A stretch of DNA of 64,000 nt from Ectobius pallidus (Eukaryota; Arthropoda; Insecta; Blattodea; Ectobiidae): positions 146,749,890 through 146,813,889 of the forward strand of contig CAXKWD010000009.1 in assembly GCA_964059195.1 (NCBI GenBank). Direction: 5' to 3'. The notes beneath the pieces are model-generated. The model saw only the letters and a list, made by a program, of their open reading frames with translations, was not told the DNA's origin and did no database searches. Below are positions 1 through 13,700 of this stretch, piece by piece. The number at the start of each line of letters is the position of its first letter. Positions within the stretch are counted from its first letter, which is position 1. Position numbers and translations under genes: made by a program.

Positions 1-180
1 AAAAGAGTTACTGGAATGTTAAATTGAACCCATGACCTTTGGCTTTATGTGCCCAGGCTCTCCCAACTGAGCTAGTCAAGAGTTCAATTCACAGTGCCAG
101 ATGCAATCTCTCTTCTATGACTGACCCTAAGTAGAAACCCAGTCACAAAATTAGTGTACCTCACAACATTGCACAGATGT
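1..180 (-). mobile_element. tRNA-like SINE head
   Basis: Minus strand GACTAGCTCAGTTGGGAGAG and GGTCATGGGTTCAATTT have good A and B boxes of a Pol III promoter. No intact acceptor stem could be folded by eye and the sequence continues as unrelated body, so a SINE is more likely than a tRNA gene. Confidence 0.55.
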
Positions 181-460
181 AAATGTCAGTGATGTCATCT
201 GTTAAGGGTAATCAGTAAGCCTTAGATTTTTTTTTTAGCTTTTTACTTTCGTAGAATAGCCCTTTTTAGGTTTTAAACAAACAATTTTAGCCATCTTAGT
301 AAAACGTAATAATGAACACTAATATTAACACCGAAAACTGTATTAGCCTATACTTTAGACACAGTTATTCTATTATTATTATTTTTTATTTTTTTAAACA
401 AAATAAACAAGTAACTATTCTTATTTAATTAATGAAGGAAGTTTACACAGTGAAGTTATT

Positions 461-594
461 AAATATGTAAGCATATGAGTGGAGACTTAATACACTGAAC
501 TTCACTAAATATTTGTAATCCCGAAACCGGTCCAGGTTAGTACAAATATTTAGTGAAGTTCAGTGTATTAAATCTCCACTCATATGCTTACATA
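461..594. repeat. Foldback element with arms of about 55 bp
   Basis: Left arm 461-521 (ends CACTAAATATTTGTA) and right arm 541-594 (starts TACAAATATTTAGTG) are almost perfect inverted copies around a 20-base centre. MITE-like; no target duplication identified. Confidence 0.8.
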
Positions 595-1008
595 AGTAAC
601 TATTCCTTATATTGTCGCTCGAAAAATAGCATAAACAATTGAGATATTTACCCTTTAATGATACAATTGTTCAATACACCACTCAATTCACTTCTGATCT
701 ACAAAAATAAGTAGACTCGAGTTTCACGAACTTGTCCTTTTAATATACTTCTCTATCGTTGGTCAACAACTTGTTATTTTAAAGTTGAAATGACATTGTA
801 TTAGTTGCAGATTTCAAAGTAATGCAGACGGCTCAAGTTTCATTTCCTGCGACGGCAAGGTGGCACATTTTCAAGTTACGAAGGCAAGCGACAAAGTGAC
901 ATATTCATTGTTACTTTGATTTTTATTATGTTCTTTTGTAAAATGCACAAATTCACATATTTATTTTCCTTTGCATTAATTGGAAAATCTATTAAAAAAT
1001 CGTGTTCA

Positions 1009-1090
1009 GCAAAAGTCCTCTTAAGCCCCTAGTTTTTCAGCAGAAGTCCTCTTTTGCCCCTAGTTTTTCAGCAAAAGTTCTACTTAGCCC
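1009..1090. repeat. 31 bp tandem repeat, about 2.7 copies
   Basis: The unit contains AGTCCTCTTAAGCCCCTAG followed by TTTTTCAGCA, starting at 1009, 1040 and 1071. The rest of 595-1474 shows nothing recognisable. Confidence 0.75.
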
Positions 1091-1474
1091 CTTTAGGCTC
1101 TTCAGTCTAATTTAGCCCTTTTTAGGTTCTATAGGATTCATATATTCGGAAGCAAGGGATATGACATGGAAAAATATATTAAAATGTTCTAATTAGGAAG
1201 TTGGGGAAAAATAGGTTAAAACCTTCAAATCCGGACCCTAGTAATGTCCTAAGAGAGAGATAAGCAAAATATGGGTTCAAATCCTAGTGTCAGAGGAAAT
1301 TTACTCCTAAAATATTCTCAATAAATGGGGGTTTTAACACTGAATGAAAAAAAAGAATACATTAAGTACATGTGAGAATAAAATTTATGTTAAAAGCAGG
1401 AAAACGTTAAATCAGTGTTGTGATGTATTGTACATACTTTTCAGTCTCTTCTTGTTCGGTTTTCTTCATGGTAC

Positions 1475-1769
1475 ACAGGTTGAACGTGCCCTGCTTCAGA
1501 GTGAAGTTGAACTGTCCAAACACAACGTCACGTCTCAGGATTGTGTTGTTCTCGACTGAGTCAGCCAGCACATCTATAATCTGTTCTTCTAGTTGCATTT
1601 CTGTCTTGTTTTCAGGCCCGGGTGGTGCATCTGTGGGTTCTGGTGCTGCATAATTCCACCCCCACAGCTGAGGAAACCACTGTAACAGCGTCCCTCTCCC
1701 CTGACTGGCAGGAGGTGTCGAGGAAGGTATCACATCTGGCTCAGGTGGTCTCACTTTCCTCATAGCCAC
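1475..1769 (-). CDS. Vps13D: Vps13D coding exon 7 (left-most exon in window)
   Basis: Begins at an acceptor TTTAG before GTGGCTATGAGG and encodes a proline-rich stretch, then [18 protein letters not shown], the WFPGWGGW-type tract of VPS13D, then [20 protein letters not shown]. The end is not certain: donor GTACCA (exon to 1475) and the overlapping GTGTAC (exon to 1477) are both possible. I saw no further Vps13D exon between 1 and 1474. Confidence 0.88.
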
Positions 1770-4700
1770 CTAAACATGAATAAAATAAAGAAAGTAATGA
1801 ATGAAAAAAAAAAACTTACATAAAACAATCCCACAATCAAATTCATGTCTTGGAATGGGAAGACACAGTGAAATGAAACAGTTACTAATAAATAATCCTC
1901 TAAGATAACACACTACTACATTATAATTGAAGGGCCTAGTTCCATAAGGGCAGAAGGAACAAATCTTTAATTTTGAGTTTTTAACATTTATGCCTTCTCA
2001 TATTTCTTAAATACTCAGTGAACTATTTGTACTTGTGCCTTAAACCTCTGCTCTGATATAAGAAAAGACCTGTGAGACTGCACATTCATTCTACTTCATA
2101 ACAGTTCCATACAGCCGAAACTTCCTATCTGTTACTGAGGTGTGTTTACCAACTGTTTTTGTTTTCCGCAATGCTACCATCCAAGCAAATGTTTATAAAA
2201 ACTGATCTTGCATGTCTGAAACTTCATTCAAAATAGATTGTTTTAGGCCTACTTATCATCTATTGTATTAATGACTATAGTGGTATTCATTGGCAAACAT
2301 GCAATTGTTACTGTATAATACAGGTTTTTCCTAAAATAAAGTAAAAACAAATAATATGATACAAAGGAAAAAGATTTTGCTACTGTAAAAGTACTTCAGT
2401 TTTTTTTAACATGTTTAGGTACCTCTAGTTGTAAAAATCCCAATATGCTCTAACCTGTAAATTTGCGGAACACTAATTTAGCCTGTCCTTCAAAAATATG
2501 TGTTATAAAATTAAACATTAAACCACCTACTTGTGAGTGGTAACACTGTTTAAAAACAACAAGATTTCTCGAAACTATGACCTTGTGCCTTACGCCCTTA
2601 TGGAACTATGGCCTTCAATTCATTACCGGTTTTCAAGAGCTTCCTCTTGAAATAGGAGCCTTTCAAATTAGGTATTTTGCTTATAATTATATTTAAAAAA
2701 GTATCCACGTAAGTTAAACTTTTGACTGCTGTAAGTTCCCATATATACTAAAACTAAATTAAACTCCATGGTGCTACATCCCTGAAGGGACAAGGCCTAC
2801 CACCTGACCGCTGCATCTACCATAAGCAGATGGCAGGATTGGGAGGAATGTGGTCAGCATGCCGACACCCATGGCCGTTAATGGTGGTTTCCAAGACTGG
2901 AGCTACTACTTCTCTACCAAGTAGCTCCTCAATTTGAACCATGAGACTGAGTGCACCCTGTTCCAGACCTCCCTACCTCAGAAAAATCCAAGGAGGTACC
3001 GGGGATCGAACCTGGGCCTAAGGAACTGTAATCAGCGACGCTAACCACGAGACCATGCGGGCTAAGCTCCTTAACCGACTGATGACTGAACATGTACGGA
3101 TTCCTTTAAATGGCTTAACTGGCTTTCTGTACTGAATGTGTTAACGTAATTCTAGAAAATCAGTACTGATTATGGTAAAATCACAATGTAAGGGGACCCA
3201 TTTTTTTAAAGCAACTTTGTGTTCATAAAAAACCTAATATCACACATATTTTATTATAGATAGTTCTGTGGAGAGGAGTTGTATCGACGAATGATTTAGT
3301 CCAACCCGCCCGCCCTAAATGACACACTTTCTTTTATATCACAATCTAGAGAAAAGTAGCGTCAATTCTGCCATATTTCCACCTCTGTATGATGAAGAAA
3401 CTCGTGAGGTGTGGGTAAACAGGTTCACAAACACAACAAACCTCGCTTAACTATGTGGATAGTATTACGCATTATTTAGCTGTGTCACTAAATACAACAA
3501 AACACTCGGGAGATATAATATGGCAGATTTACAAAACCGATTGCCCTACTAAATTAATTTCACTGTTGATAACCTAACAGAACCTGCCACTAACACTAAA
3601 ATAATTGTTCCTAACCTAACTGCCACTAAACTAGAATCTAGTTGCTATTACTTGGTTGGTCAAGTTGGTCAACCTGCTTCACTGGGGAAAAAAAAAAATC
3701 ACTCTTCCATGGAAACCTGTACATCACGAGATACGTCCCCCTACATTGTGACTTTGCCCTGATTATATCTGAACAGCTTGTAACGTTACCTCTCTGAGTA
3801 ATCTCAGCTCCTCGAACCCACGCTCCACCTCCATGTTATCCTTGAGCTGCTTCATATCAGGGGGCACAGCTGCGTTGGGACAGGTGAGGATTCGAGAGTA
3901 CATCTCCACATACATGACATTCTCTCGAGCTCGCTGAAGCATTGCCTCCCAGCTATCTAGCGAGGGCTGCCATCTACTGGTGATGCACTTTGCAGCATAT
4001 TGCCACCATGCCCTGGGATTCTCGCAGACCGGCACTTCGGGACGCCATTTTCGGTATCGACAGCACTTAGCTATCACATGAAGACCTTTCACACAGTTCA
4101 CCATCTGACCATACTGCCACTGAAACCAAACTCAGTTTGTTACATACGTTCTAACCACATTAGGCTCGATGTAAGCAGCTTTTTAAATTTTTTTTTTAGG
4201 CTGACAATGCCTAAAGCTTGTATACAATATGTGCTTAAGAATAATGTACAGAAATGCACACAGCAAAATCGGTTGATCTACCAGCATTGTTTCTCATGAA
4301 TCTGTCACGTTTATCAAACTTGAAAACTCAAGAACAGAAAATCAGTGCCTAACTGACATGTTTTGTGCTAGAGTTTTAAATGTGATCTTTCTTTTCTTCT
4401 TCAAGGACTAGACTAAAAGCCTTTTTTATCTCGAACTTCATCTTCTGAAAATAGCCATAGGCATCTCACTGTAGAGCCGGTGCAGAAATGTTTCAGACAA
4501 TGGAATGGGTAAGTATTGTCTCTTCACTCTTACAATGATCCTAAAGTAAACCAAAAACAAGTGTGTCTGTCTCGTTTTCAAGTAGACACTTCTAATGTGC
4601 TATGGTGAGACCATATTTTTCGGACTATAAGACACTCCAGACCATAAGATGCACCTCGGTTTTAGGATGGAAATATAAGGGAAAAAATAATGTGATTCCA

Positions 4701-7700
4701 AACGAATATTTTTAAATGGAATAATATACTTCATGGCATACACAAATCACGAGTTTCTACAGAGGATTCAGTGCTCAATGTCAGGCTGTTTAGAGGTCAT
4801 TGCCTTCATTTAGACAACTCCTTTTGTATGAAAGAACCCAACATTCCCTTCTTTTCACCTTGTATACCTGCTTCCCTCATGTTACCGATTGTGATAACTG
4901 CAGTCTGTGCCAAAATTTGCAATTTACCTATCCTTAAAACACCTTTTTTATGATTATGGTATTACAGGCAATATTTACCGTAAGTTGATTTTTTTTTTAA
5001 AGTTTACTTCGGACCATTAGACACACCCAACTTTTGAGACTCTGTTTTCAAAGTTGTTGTTGTTGACAATGCATATGGAACTTGGATTTCCTCCATTCTC
5101 CTATGGGTGTCCCAGTAATAGTTTCTAAGCTGGGAAGGTATATCAGCGTCAATCTTCTTAATCACTGGACACTTCAGCAAGTGGTCTTTATTCATGGTGG
5201 AATTCACATCCAGGCAGAGAGTACAATGTGGTGAGGGTAAGATACCGATCCTGTATAGGTGTGAGGCCAGGCAATCATGTCCTATAGTGAGTCAAAAAAG
5301 TGCCACAGATTTCTTCTGAGGCAGATCAGGGATGGTAGATTTGTCCCTCTCCAGGATTTGTTCATACTGTCGTCAGAATGTTTTGTCCTGCAGGCTTGGT
5401 AAATTTTGTATCTGATCCAGATTTTAGCATTTTGGAAGGATGATTTATGATTAGTCTGTTGCTTAATGGTTGTTCCTTTTTTGCTTCATTCCCTGCAATT
5501 TGGCAATGTGCTGGTATCCATTGAATTACAATTTCCTTATGTAGTCCTTGAATTAATTTTGTAAGGGTGTGTATTTCTCTTATATTGGAGTTTTCAGGGT
5601 GTGGTGATCTTATTGCTTGTAGTCCTGCCTTTGAATCTGTGAGTATTATAACTTTTGTGAAGGGCTGTGTTTATTGCCTGTAATTGCCTGTTTTCAAAGT
5701 AAAAAAAGTGCATCTTATAGTCCAAAAAATATGGTACTTGTTTACTTTAGCGCAGGTTCTAGAGCAGACAATACCTACCATTCCATCATCTAAAATGTTT
5801 CTGCACTGAATTAACGTCTTCCCTTTGTGGGACATTCTAGTAATTAAAGATGGGTGAATAAAGTATGGATCAGTTAATAGAATTTCTGCATAACTACATT
5901 CTACTTTAAAAAAACAGCAAAACCCCATTTAGGGCTGAGTTCACCAACACCAATAATAATTTATTTTATACTGGTTTTGGGAGTGTAAACAAGACTTAAA
6001 TAAATCAGGATATAAATCTTAATTTTGATTTAAAAGAATCAAAACAAACTGAGATATTAAAAAGGAATTTTAGAACTTCAATTTCTGTTTAAGTTTTAAC
6101 TAAGTGTGGTATACTAACATCAGTGAGAGAGAGTTGTACTTCCTCGAGATTCAAGTCGCACACTATGCGAGGCTGTGTCCTGGATCGCAGTGGCTGCTCA
6201 CTTCTGTTGCGCTTGATATGTGCTTGTGGACTCACTGGCGACAGAACGTATTCATGTTTCATGCTCATGCACTCTGACATTCCCACCTGCAAAACAAAAC
6301 ACAAGTTGATGTTATGAATATTCAGAAATCCTTAAAGTACAATTTGGTTCTTACATAATTCCCCAAGATGAATTATAAAACAATGTACTCAACAATGTTT
6401 ACAAATAAAAATAACATAAAACATGTTTTCTGACTCACAGCTAGTTCTCCGAGGCTCAATCCACCCAACAGCTGTTCCTCAGAGAGGCTGTCCCAGTAAA
6501 CTGCAAGTGTATTCAGTTCCATAAGCTTGAAGGACGTGTCTCCACTGTCCCATCCCACAAAGCGAGGCATCCACTTGTCATCACAACTCTGAGCCGTCAG
6601 CGACTCTATTGTAACTCCCAGAGCAAAAGCTTGCCCAGGGACGGTGACATCATCCTCATAGCGAATATGGACATCTTTGATTTTTAGCTGAAACACACAT
6701 ATGATTATTATTATTACTATTGCCAGAGCCCGGATTCTGATTACCTAAAATTGTATGAAAAATGACCTATAAAATGACCCTATATTTTAAAAAAAGTGAC
6801 TTAATAATTATGACCTAAAAACTGATATTTTATTTATAAAAATTATTATTGTACACACAAAGTTATAGACTAGTTTGTACATAATTGTAATAAGAGTAAT
6901 GTTGTGAATGTTCTTTTCTCACGGATATTTATACTGGCACTGAGGCACTGGTAATTATTCTGTTATACACCATGTTTAATTTACATTAAGGGAGCATTTA
7001 CACCAAAATAGCATGCCACTTGCGACGTGCTACCTGGATGCATGCTGCACATTACTCATTTTAAATCCCAAATAAAATCAGGTAAACTGATGTAACAAAG
7101 TGCCAGTATGTTTTTGTTTAAACAGTTATGACTGCAATTATGATATGCAGAATATGTTTTTTTTTAAATTGATTTCCAAGTTAAGCTCCAGATTTATTCA
7201 TTAAGCAGGGCTTACGGAAGAACAAAGGTCTAGTTTTTTTTTAATGAGATTAAAATCTTCCAGCATCACCTGAACTGTACAGATATGTGATATCATGACA
7301 ATCGCACACTCACATAAAAATGTAAAAAAAAAATTCAAATTGGCCGGTTTCGGGTTTTGAACCATGGACTCCAGAATGTGAGGCCAAAGCGTTACCATCT
7401 CGGCCACCGGGGTCATTTTAACGGTCTAGTTGGATAAGCGCTTGTAAATCGATAGTGTTTTTTGTCATAGCTACCTGTATTTTAATTTCCAAGGCCTTAT
7501 AAGATAACAGTAAAACAATAGGCAGTGTTGTCAAGATAATTGATTTTCATTTTTTTTTATAAATTCTTTCGAATACGTATATTACCATAAAATAGGCACT
7601 AAATTGAGCATTACTCCGAAACAGGTCAACCGATTTTATCTATTATAAATAGACGTCTTCCCATGGACATTATAAATGCGTATACGAAGTTTCATAAATA

Positions 7701-10700
7701 TACGATAAAGCGTATTTGAGTTATTGCGCCTTTAAAGTAGACATTAAATTGGGGTTTACTCCGGTACCGGTCAACAGATTAGGTTCAAATTCAATAGGGC
7801 ACTTCTCATGAACGTCATAAATGAGTATACCAAGTTTCATGGAAATCCGATACAGCGTATTTGAGTTATGGCGCCTTTCTATTAGAAAGGCGCCATAATC
7901 TATTAAAATAGGCACTAAATTGGGCATTACCCGGTACCGGTGAACCGATTTGGTTCAATATCAATAGGGTTCTTCCCATGGACATTATAAACGTGTATAC
8001 CAAGTTTCATTAAAATTCGACAAAGCGTATTTGAGTTATCGTGCGTACAGACACACGGACGGACAGACAGACAGACAGACAGACGGACAGACATTTTTCG
8101 TCCCCACACACAATCTCATAAAGTACCATACTGGCACTTAATAAACAAGTTCAAGTCTTCACACCAAAGCAGCGTGGCAATAGTGCAGCTCGCAGTGTGC
8201 GACATTCATTTCTTCAGATAGATCTGGACTTATTTCATGCGACGCTACTTGGGATGACGCATGCGTACAGTTTCCTTTTCAGCTGTTTTCTAATTGTTAA
8301 CCCTTCCCGGGCGGAATCCCATACATGGGATGCCTGTCCGATGCCTCCAGCGCGGTAACCCATATATGGGTTCTCTGACAGACTCAAAATGTGACCGGCT
8401 CTTCTTACGCACAAAGTACGTAAAATCTTCAACAGATGGCAGGAGAATGTTCTCTTATCCACTGTGACTTGGGAATTCCCCAATATACGTGCCCAGGACG
8501 ATTTTAGCAGAGGATTTCAGTGGCCGTGCGTAACTAGTGAACAGCGTGCACTTTTTGTTCTGTGTTTTTCCCTTATTTTCGGTAAAATTGCAAAAAGAAA
8601 GGGTCCTACAGGTTCTGAAACTGAAGAATTAAGTATTCAAAGTGACAGTGAAGTGTCAGAATTATCATTTAGCGATAGTAAGGGATGTTTTTCCGAGATC
8701 GCTACCGGCAGCGTTAATGAGAGTGAGAGCGACGTAAGTGACACTGGAGGCAATCGTGCGCCCAGCTCGATAGAAGTGAGTAATTTTGATGCAGGCACAT
8801 CATCTATTACTACAATATATAATATCCAGCAAGGTCCAGTTCTCCCTTCTGATTTTGAACAAAATACTGATCCAATTAATAATCATAGCCCACTGTAGGC
8901 CTATGTCAACTTATAATGTGCTCAGTGAGACTTGTGCCGTTTCCGCATATACATTTTCTCGCTAAATACTAAAAATCGTTCCTAGAGCAGATTAGGGGCA
9001 GAATTTGGCAAAACTCCAAGGTATATGTTGATTTTATGCATGAATGCGTGATTTAAGTTACTTTCAATTGGTTTTTCAATAACTTAAATTTTCTTTAAAA
9101 ATGCCTTCCGCCCACAGCCATAAAACATCGCTGCCCGCGAAAGGTTAAGAAAATTCAACACATATTCGCTTGTGTAGCGGTAGATTATGGCAAAGATGTC
9201 ATGAAAACTGCTAGAAAGAGAGCTATTTAACATACAATTTGTACATGCATAGACTATATGATATGGAAATCGAAACTAGTAGGAAGAAGCCTGGATTAAA
9301 ATTGCTGAAACTATATCCTCTTTAGGTAAATTACATTACTTTAAATGGGTTTCTCAATTGTTCAAGTAAAAATATATAATGTACGTTAAACTGCAGATCC
9401 CATTCGCTACTTCGGTATGAATGCAAAACTGTGAACCATGCTACTCGATGTCCAGCCTGCATCCACATAGTGCGATTCACATGCTATGCTACTTCGGTGT
9501 GAATGCTCACTACCTCTACATGCATTTAAAAGTTACTATGATGTCTGGCTTTTAGAGAAAATGTACTTGCCTGGAGGTTTTCAATGATGTTGGCTACAAG
9601 ACTGGTTCCCAGGCTGAGCCAGGAGGAATAGCTGGTTGCATAGTAACTGGATGCCTGGGCAGCCTCAGCTTCGGCCCGCCACCGTGCCTCCAATGCATCC
9701 AACAAACTGAGTTTGTACTCTTGTGCCGCCTGCTCTTCAGTTTCCTCATCCCACTGCAAACATTACAATATTGATTATAACACTGTTGTAATATCGATTA
9801 ACATCAAACACAGATAGGCTGACCATATGTACTGTTTTCTGGGACAGTACTGTTATACTCATGTTTTTGTACATCCCGACATTTTAATTAAAATGTCAAT
9901 TTTGTACAGCTTTTAATTTTAATTTCAATTTCATTTTAAATTTAAATTTCACACCTTTAGAGCCTTTTCACACTGAGTCACTTGTGACGGACATCAGCAA
10001 AGAAGCACTGGTTTAAATGGGAGCGTTCACACCGGGACACAAGTGACGGTCACTGCATTTTTGGATTGCCAACAATGCAAGTTGTATATACATAATTCAG
10101 TTGTATAATCGAGCTCAGCGAAACTAGTTATCCACCTATGAGTTAAGATTTGATTAATACTGAAGATTTTATGAGTGAAGTGGAATGTCGACCTACCATT
10201 TGGGATGTCAAAAGAGATTACAAATTGTTTTATCATGTAACTACTATTGGCAATACTAGCGGTGACCATCACAAGTGACTCAGTGTGTTCACTGCAAAAA
10301 CCAGTGACCGTCACAAGTGACCCGTTGTGAATAGGCCCTTAAAGTTTAAAGTTCTTTAAGTTAAGTTATTTTAATAGTTAATGCATTTATGTAACAAGCT
10401 GACATGTCCCATATCATGTAAAATGATCAAAGGATGAATAAACATACAATATAATACAATACAATGCAATACAATACAATACAATACAATACAATGTTAT
10501 AATATACATACCTCACTAAGTCTGACAGGGCCTGTGACTAGACACAACTGTTCGATGTTTATAACCCACGGAGCACTTCGGATTTGTGGGACGGGAATCT
10601 GTAGCTTCACTTTCCCAATGTATCCTGCATACACTTGTATGGGAATACCCAGATGTCGCAGAGCATCCTTCTTCAGGGGCAAGTTCTCCAGCTCCACCTC

Positions 10701-13700
10701 CCCTGCAAGTATAAATTCACACACCGTTAAATTCATGATTACGTCAAGTAAAATGTTTACAGTTAAGTGATACCTAGGGCCTGGATTTTTAGGTTCTAAC
10801 CTATTTTTCCCCTTGCTATTTAACTAATTAGTTTTAAGATATATAACAGTTACACACTTCCTGAAGCAAAATATGTGATTCTAAATGAACCTAAAATGCC
10901 TAAATGGAGTGTTATGGCCTAAAATGTTTATCCCAAATAAGAAATCTATACAGTACACTCCTGATTATTTCAATACAGATTATTCATGTTTGCTTTCAGC
11001 TTATAAAATATAGTAAAAACAATTAAGTCTACTTCACTTTACAACACGGCACAGCATTTGTTTCCAGCATTGCTGTCACCAAGAATTCGCTATTGTTGGT
11101 TGGTTGGTATATGGTTATTTAATGATGGGTATGTACTGCAACTTAGGCCTGTGACCATCGCCGGTGTGCTGGAATTTTGTGCCGGAATGTATGTAGTTCT
11201 TTTACATGCGAGTAAATCGACTGACATGGGCCTGTCACATTTATGCACATATAAATGTCATCGACCTGGGCTGGGATTGAACCCGCACCCTTGGGCACAG
11301 AAAGCCAGCGCGATATTGACAGCGCCACCCAGGCCGACCCTACTATTGTTACTTCCCTTGCATATATAAAAGCAAATTTTGGATATTTACCAGAAGATAC
11401 CCTCCGCTTGGAAAGGGCTACACTATCTTTCAAGGATACTCTGAATATTTTTGGCAGTGGTTCTAGAAAAATACCCAGACCAATGGAAGCTGCAGAGAAT
11501 TATTCAGTGCAATGCTAGCTAGCTTCAAGGAAATGAGCATGTTAAATTTAATTTATTATATTAGTTGACATAAACACACTTTAATGCTTCCCTTACCATA
11601 TTTTAGTATGACGCGTTTCAAGGAGCCTCCTTCCCATTTTCAAACACTCTGTCAACTCTGGGGAGGAGGCTCCTTAAAACACGTCATACTAAAATATGGT
11701 AAATGAAGCATTAAAGTGTGTGGCATATTCCCAATTACGGGGACCAATTCACGCGATATTCACATTTCCACGGACTGTGTGATGTTTTTTGAGCGATACA
11801 CGGTTGCCAACTGTTAGGTTAGGAACGTTTATGTTTGTTAAGGAGCAATATACTGAATAGCACAACCACCATTTCTTACGAGAAGCTCATGGCTTGTACC
11901 TTTGTAGGTTTATCACACTGTTCATCCACAATCACATCTTGTTTAGCGATATGACGTTACACCTCCAACGTCCAATCAGGAGGACGAGGACAGAAAAATG
12001 GTGGAGAAGAAGGGAGTTTTCGCTAGATCGTGATATAAAAGAAAGTGTATCAATCAGGGCAGGTGGGATGGACCAAATCATTCGCCAAGACAACAACTCC
12101 TCTCCACACATCTATCTATAACAAAATTCGTGTGATATAAGTGTTTTATGAAGAGAATCTCGGTTCTAAAAAATGGTCCCCGTAAATGGGATTTTACCAA
12201 GTGTGTTTATGTCAACTCATATAGTAAATTAAATTTATTAGTTGCTTCACTGTGTAAAGTTCCACAAAGTCTTTATTTACATGAACATCTGTTCAGTACT
12301 ATAGGGAGGCAAATTTACAGACAAATATTAACCCTGGAACCTGCAGCATTAACTTGAATAAAGTACTCTCCAAGGTGTCATGTTGCGTTAAGCAAACTTT
12401 ATTGTCATATAAAAATGTACTAAAAGACAATAGAAAATCATTCACACCAGCAAATTTGGGAATGTGCATAGTTGTCTACTGCGATTGTAATGAATAATTT
12501 AAATAAGTTTGCAATTAAACTTCATTAAAATAGGGCAAATTAAAATATAGTGATGTTGCAACACCATATAGTAATATAAGAATTGAGTCAATTTTTGTGA
12601 CACTTCACTTGAGTTCTCTATTTGGAGACTAGTTTCGGGAGATTTTTCCTCCCATATTCATTCCATTCTGACTGCTGCTTGTTGCTGTTGCTGCTTGACT
12701 GTCCTCTGGTTTCTTTAAGATGAATTTATTGAACAGTTCATTGGAGGCGGGGATTTCAAAATTCATGGCTTTGTCTTGATGTTTGAGGATGAAGATTTTT
12801 TCCCAATTGATTAATTCCGTATGTCCTCTTGCAGATTTTAACAATTTTGCTTCTGGTTCAAGGTCATGGTTTTTTATCCAAAAATGAACATAAAGAACCA
12901 TGAAATAGAATCAGCAGTTGCAGCCCATTTTTGGATAAAAAACCATGACCTTGAACCAGAAGCAAAATTGTTAAAATCTGCAAGAGGACATACGGAATTA
13001 ATCAATTGGGAAAAAATCTTCATCCTCAAACATCAAGACAAAGCCATGAATTTTGAAATCCCCGCCTCCAATGAACTGTTCAATAAATTCATCTTAAAGA
13101 AACCAGAGGGCAGTCAAGCAGCAACAGCAACAAGCAGCAGTCAGAATGGAATGAATATGGGAGGAAAAATCTCCCGAAACTAGTCTCCAAATAGAGAACT
13201 CAAGTGAAGTAAGTGTCACAAAAATTGACCCAATTCTTATATTACTATATTAGAAAAACTTCACTGTTACTAACTTCCTGTAATAATTAATATTGCAACA
13301 CCATGCCACAAATAATTCTAAAAATACAGATTTTAAACATGAGGTTCACCCAGAAAGTAAGTACTGATCGCATATAGAGATGGCATGACTAGTCGGACAT
13401 GCTTGCGAATACATTACAGTAGAAGGGTTATGTGGGAATGCTACAGAGCAGTTTCAGTCTTGAGATGCCAGTAGTTGTTGAACAGCACTAGGAGAAAATG
13501 ATTGCAGTGATATTGTCTCCCGCCAACTGCATTATGCTTTTGCATGACAATGCACGGCCCCATACAGCCAACACCACATGGAATCAGTTGCATCAGTTTT
13601 GATGGGAGATCTTTGACTGTACGACCTACAGTCCCGACTTTGCACCAAGTGACTTCCATCTCTTGTGTCTCATGAAGTGATTTCTGGCAGGAAAACGTTT

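Larger units (their letters stand above)
6991..9510. mobile_element. TIR element in Vps13D intron 3, enlarged by two later insertions
   Basis: The left end GAGCATTTACACCAAAATAG and right end (reverse sense) GAGCATTCACACCGAAGTAG are inverted copies. Between them are a tRNA-like-bearing repeat (7098-8140) and a piggyBac relic (8301-9144). Original element pieces: 6991-7097, 8141-8300 and 9145-9510. Confidence 0.65.

Noticed and set aside
1344..1653. Plus-strand ORFs over Vps13D exon 7
   Set aside because: Antisense shadows of the minus-strand exon, with no family motif.
3560..3640. Telomere-type repeat (CCTAACCTAAC)
   Set aside because: Only one or two units here and at 11812 and 17700; too short and isolated to be telomeric.
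8050..8096. CRISPR-like or regulatory array of GACAGACAGACG
   Set aside because: Simple tetranucleotide repeat within a dispersed element, also seen at 26447-26475 and 56281-56330.
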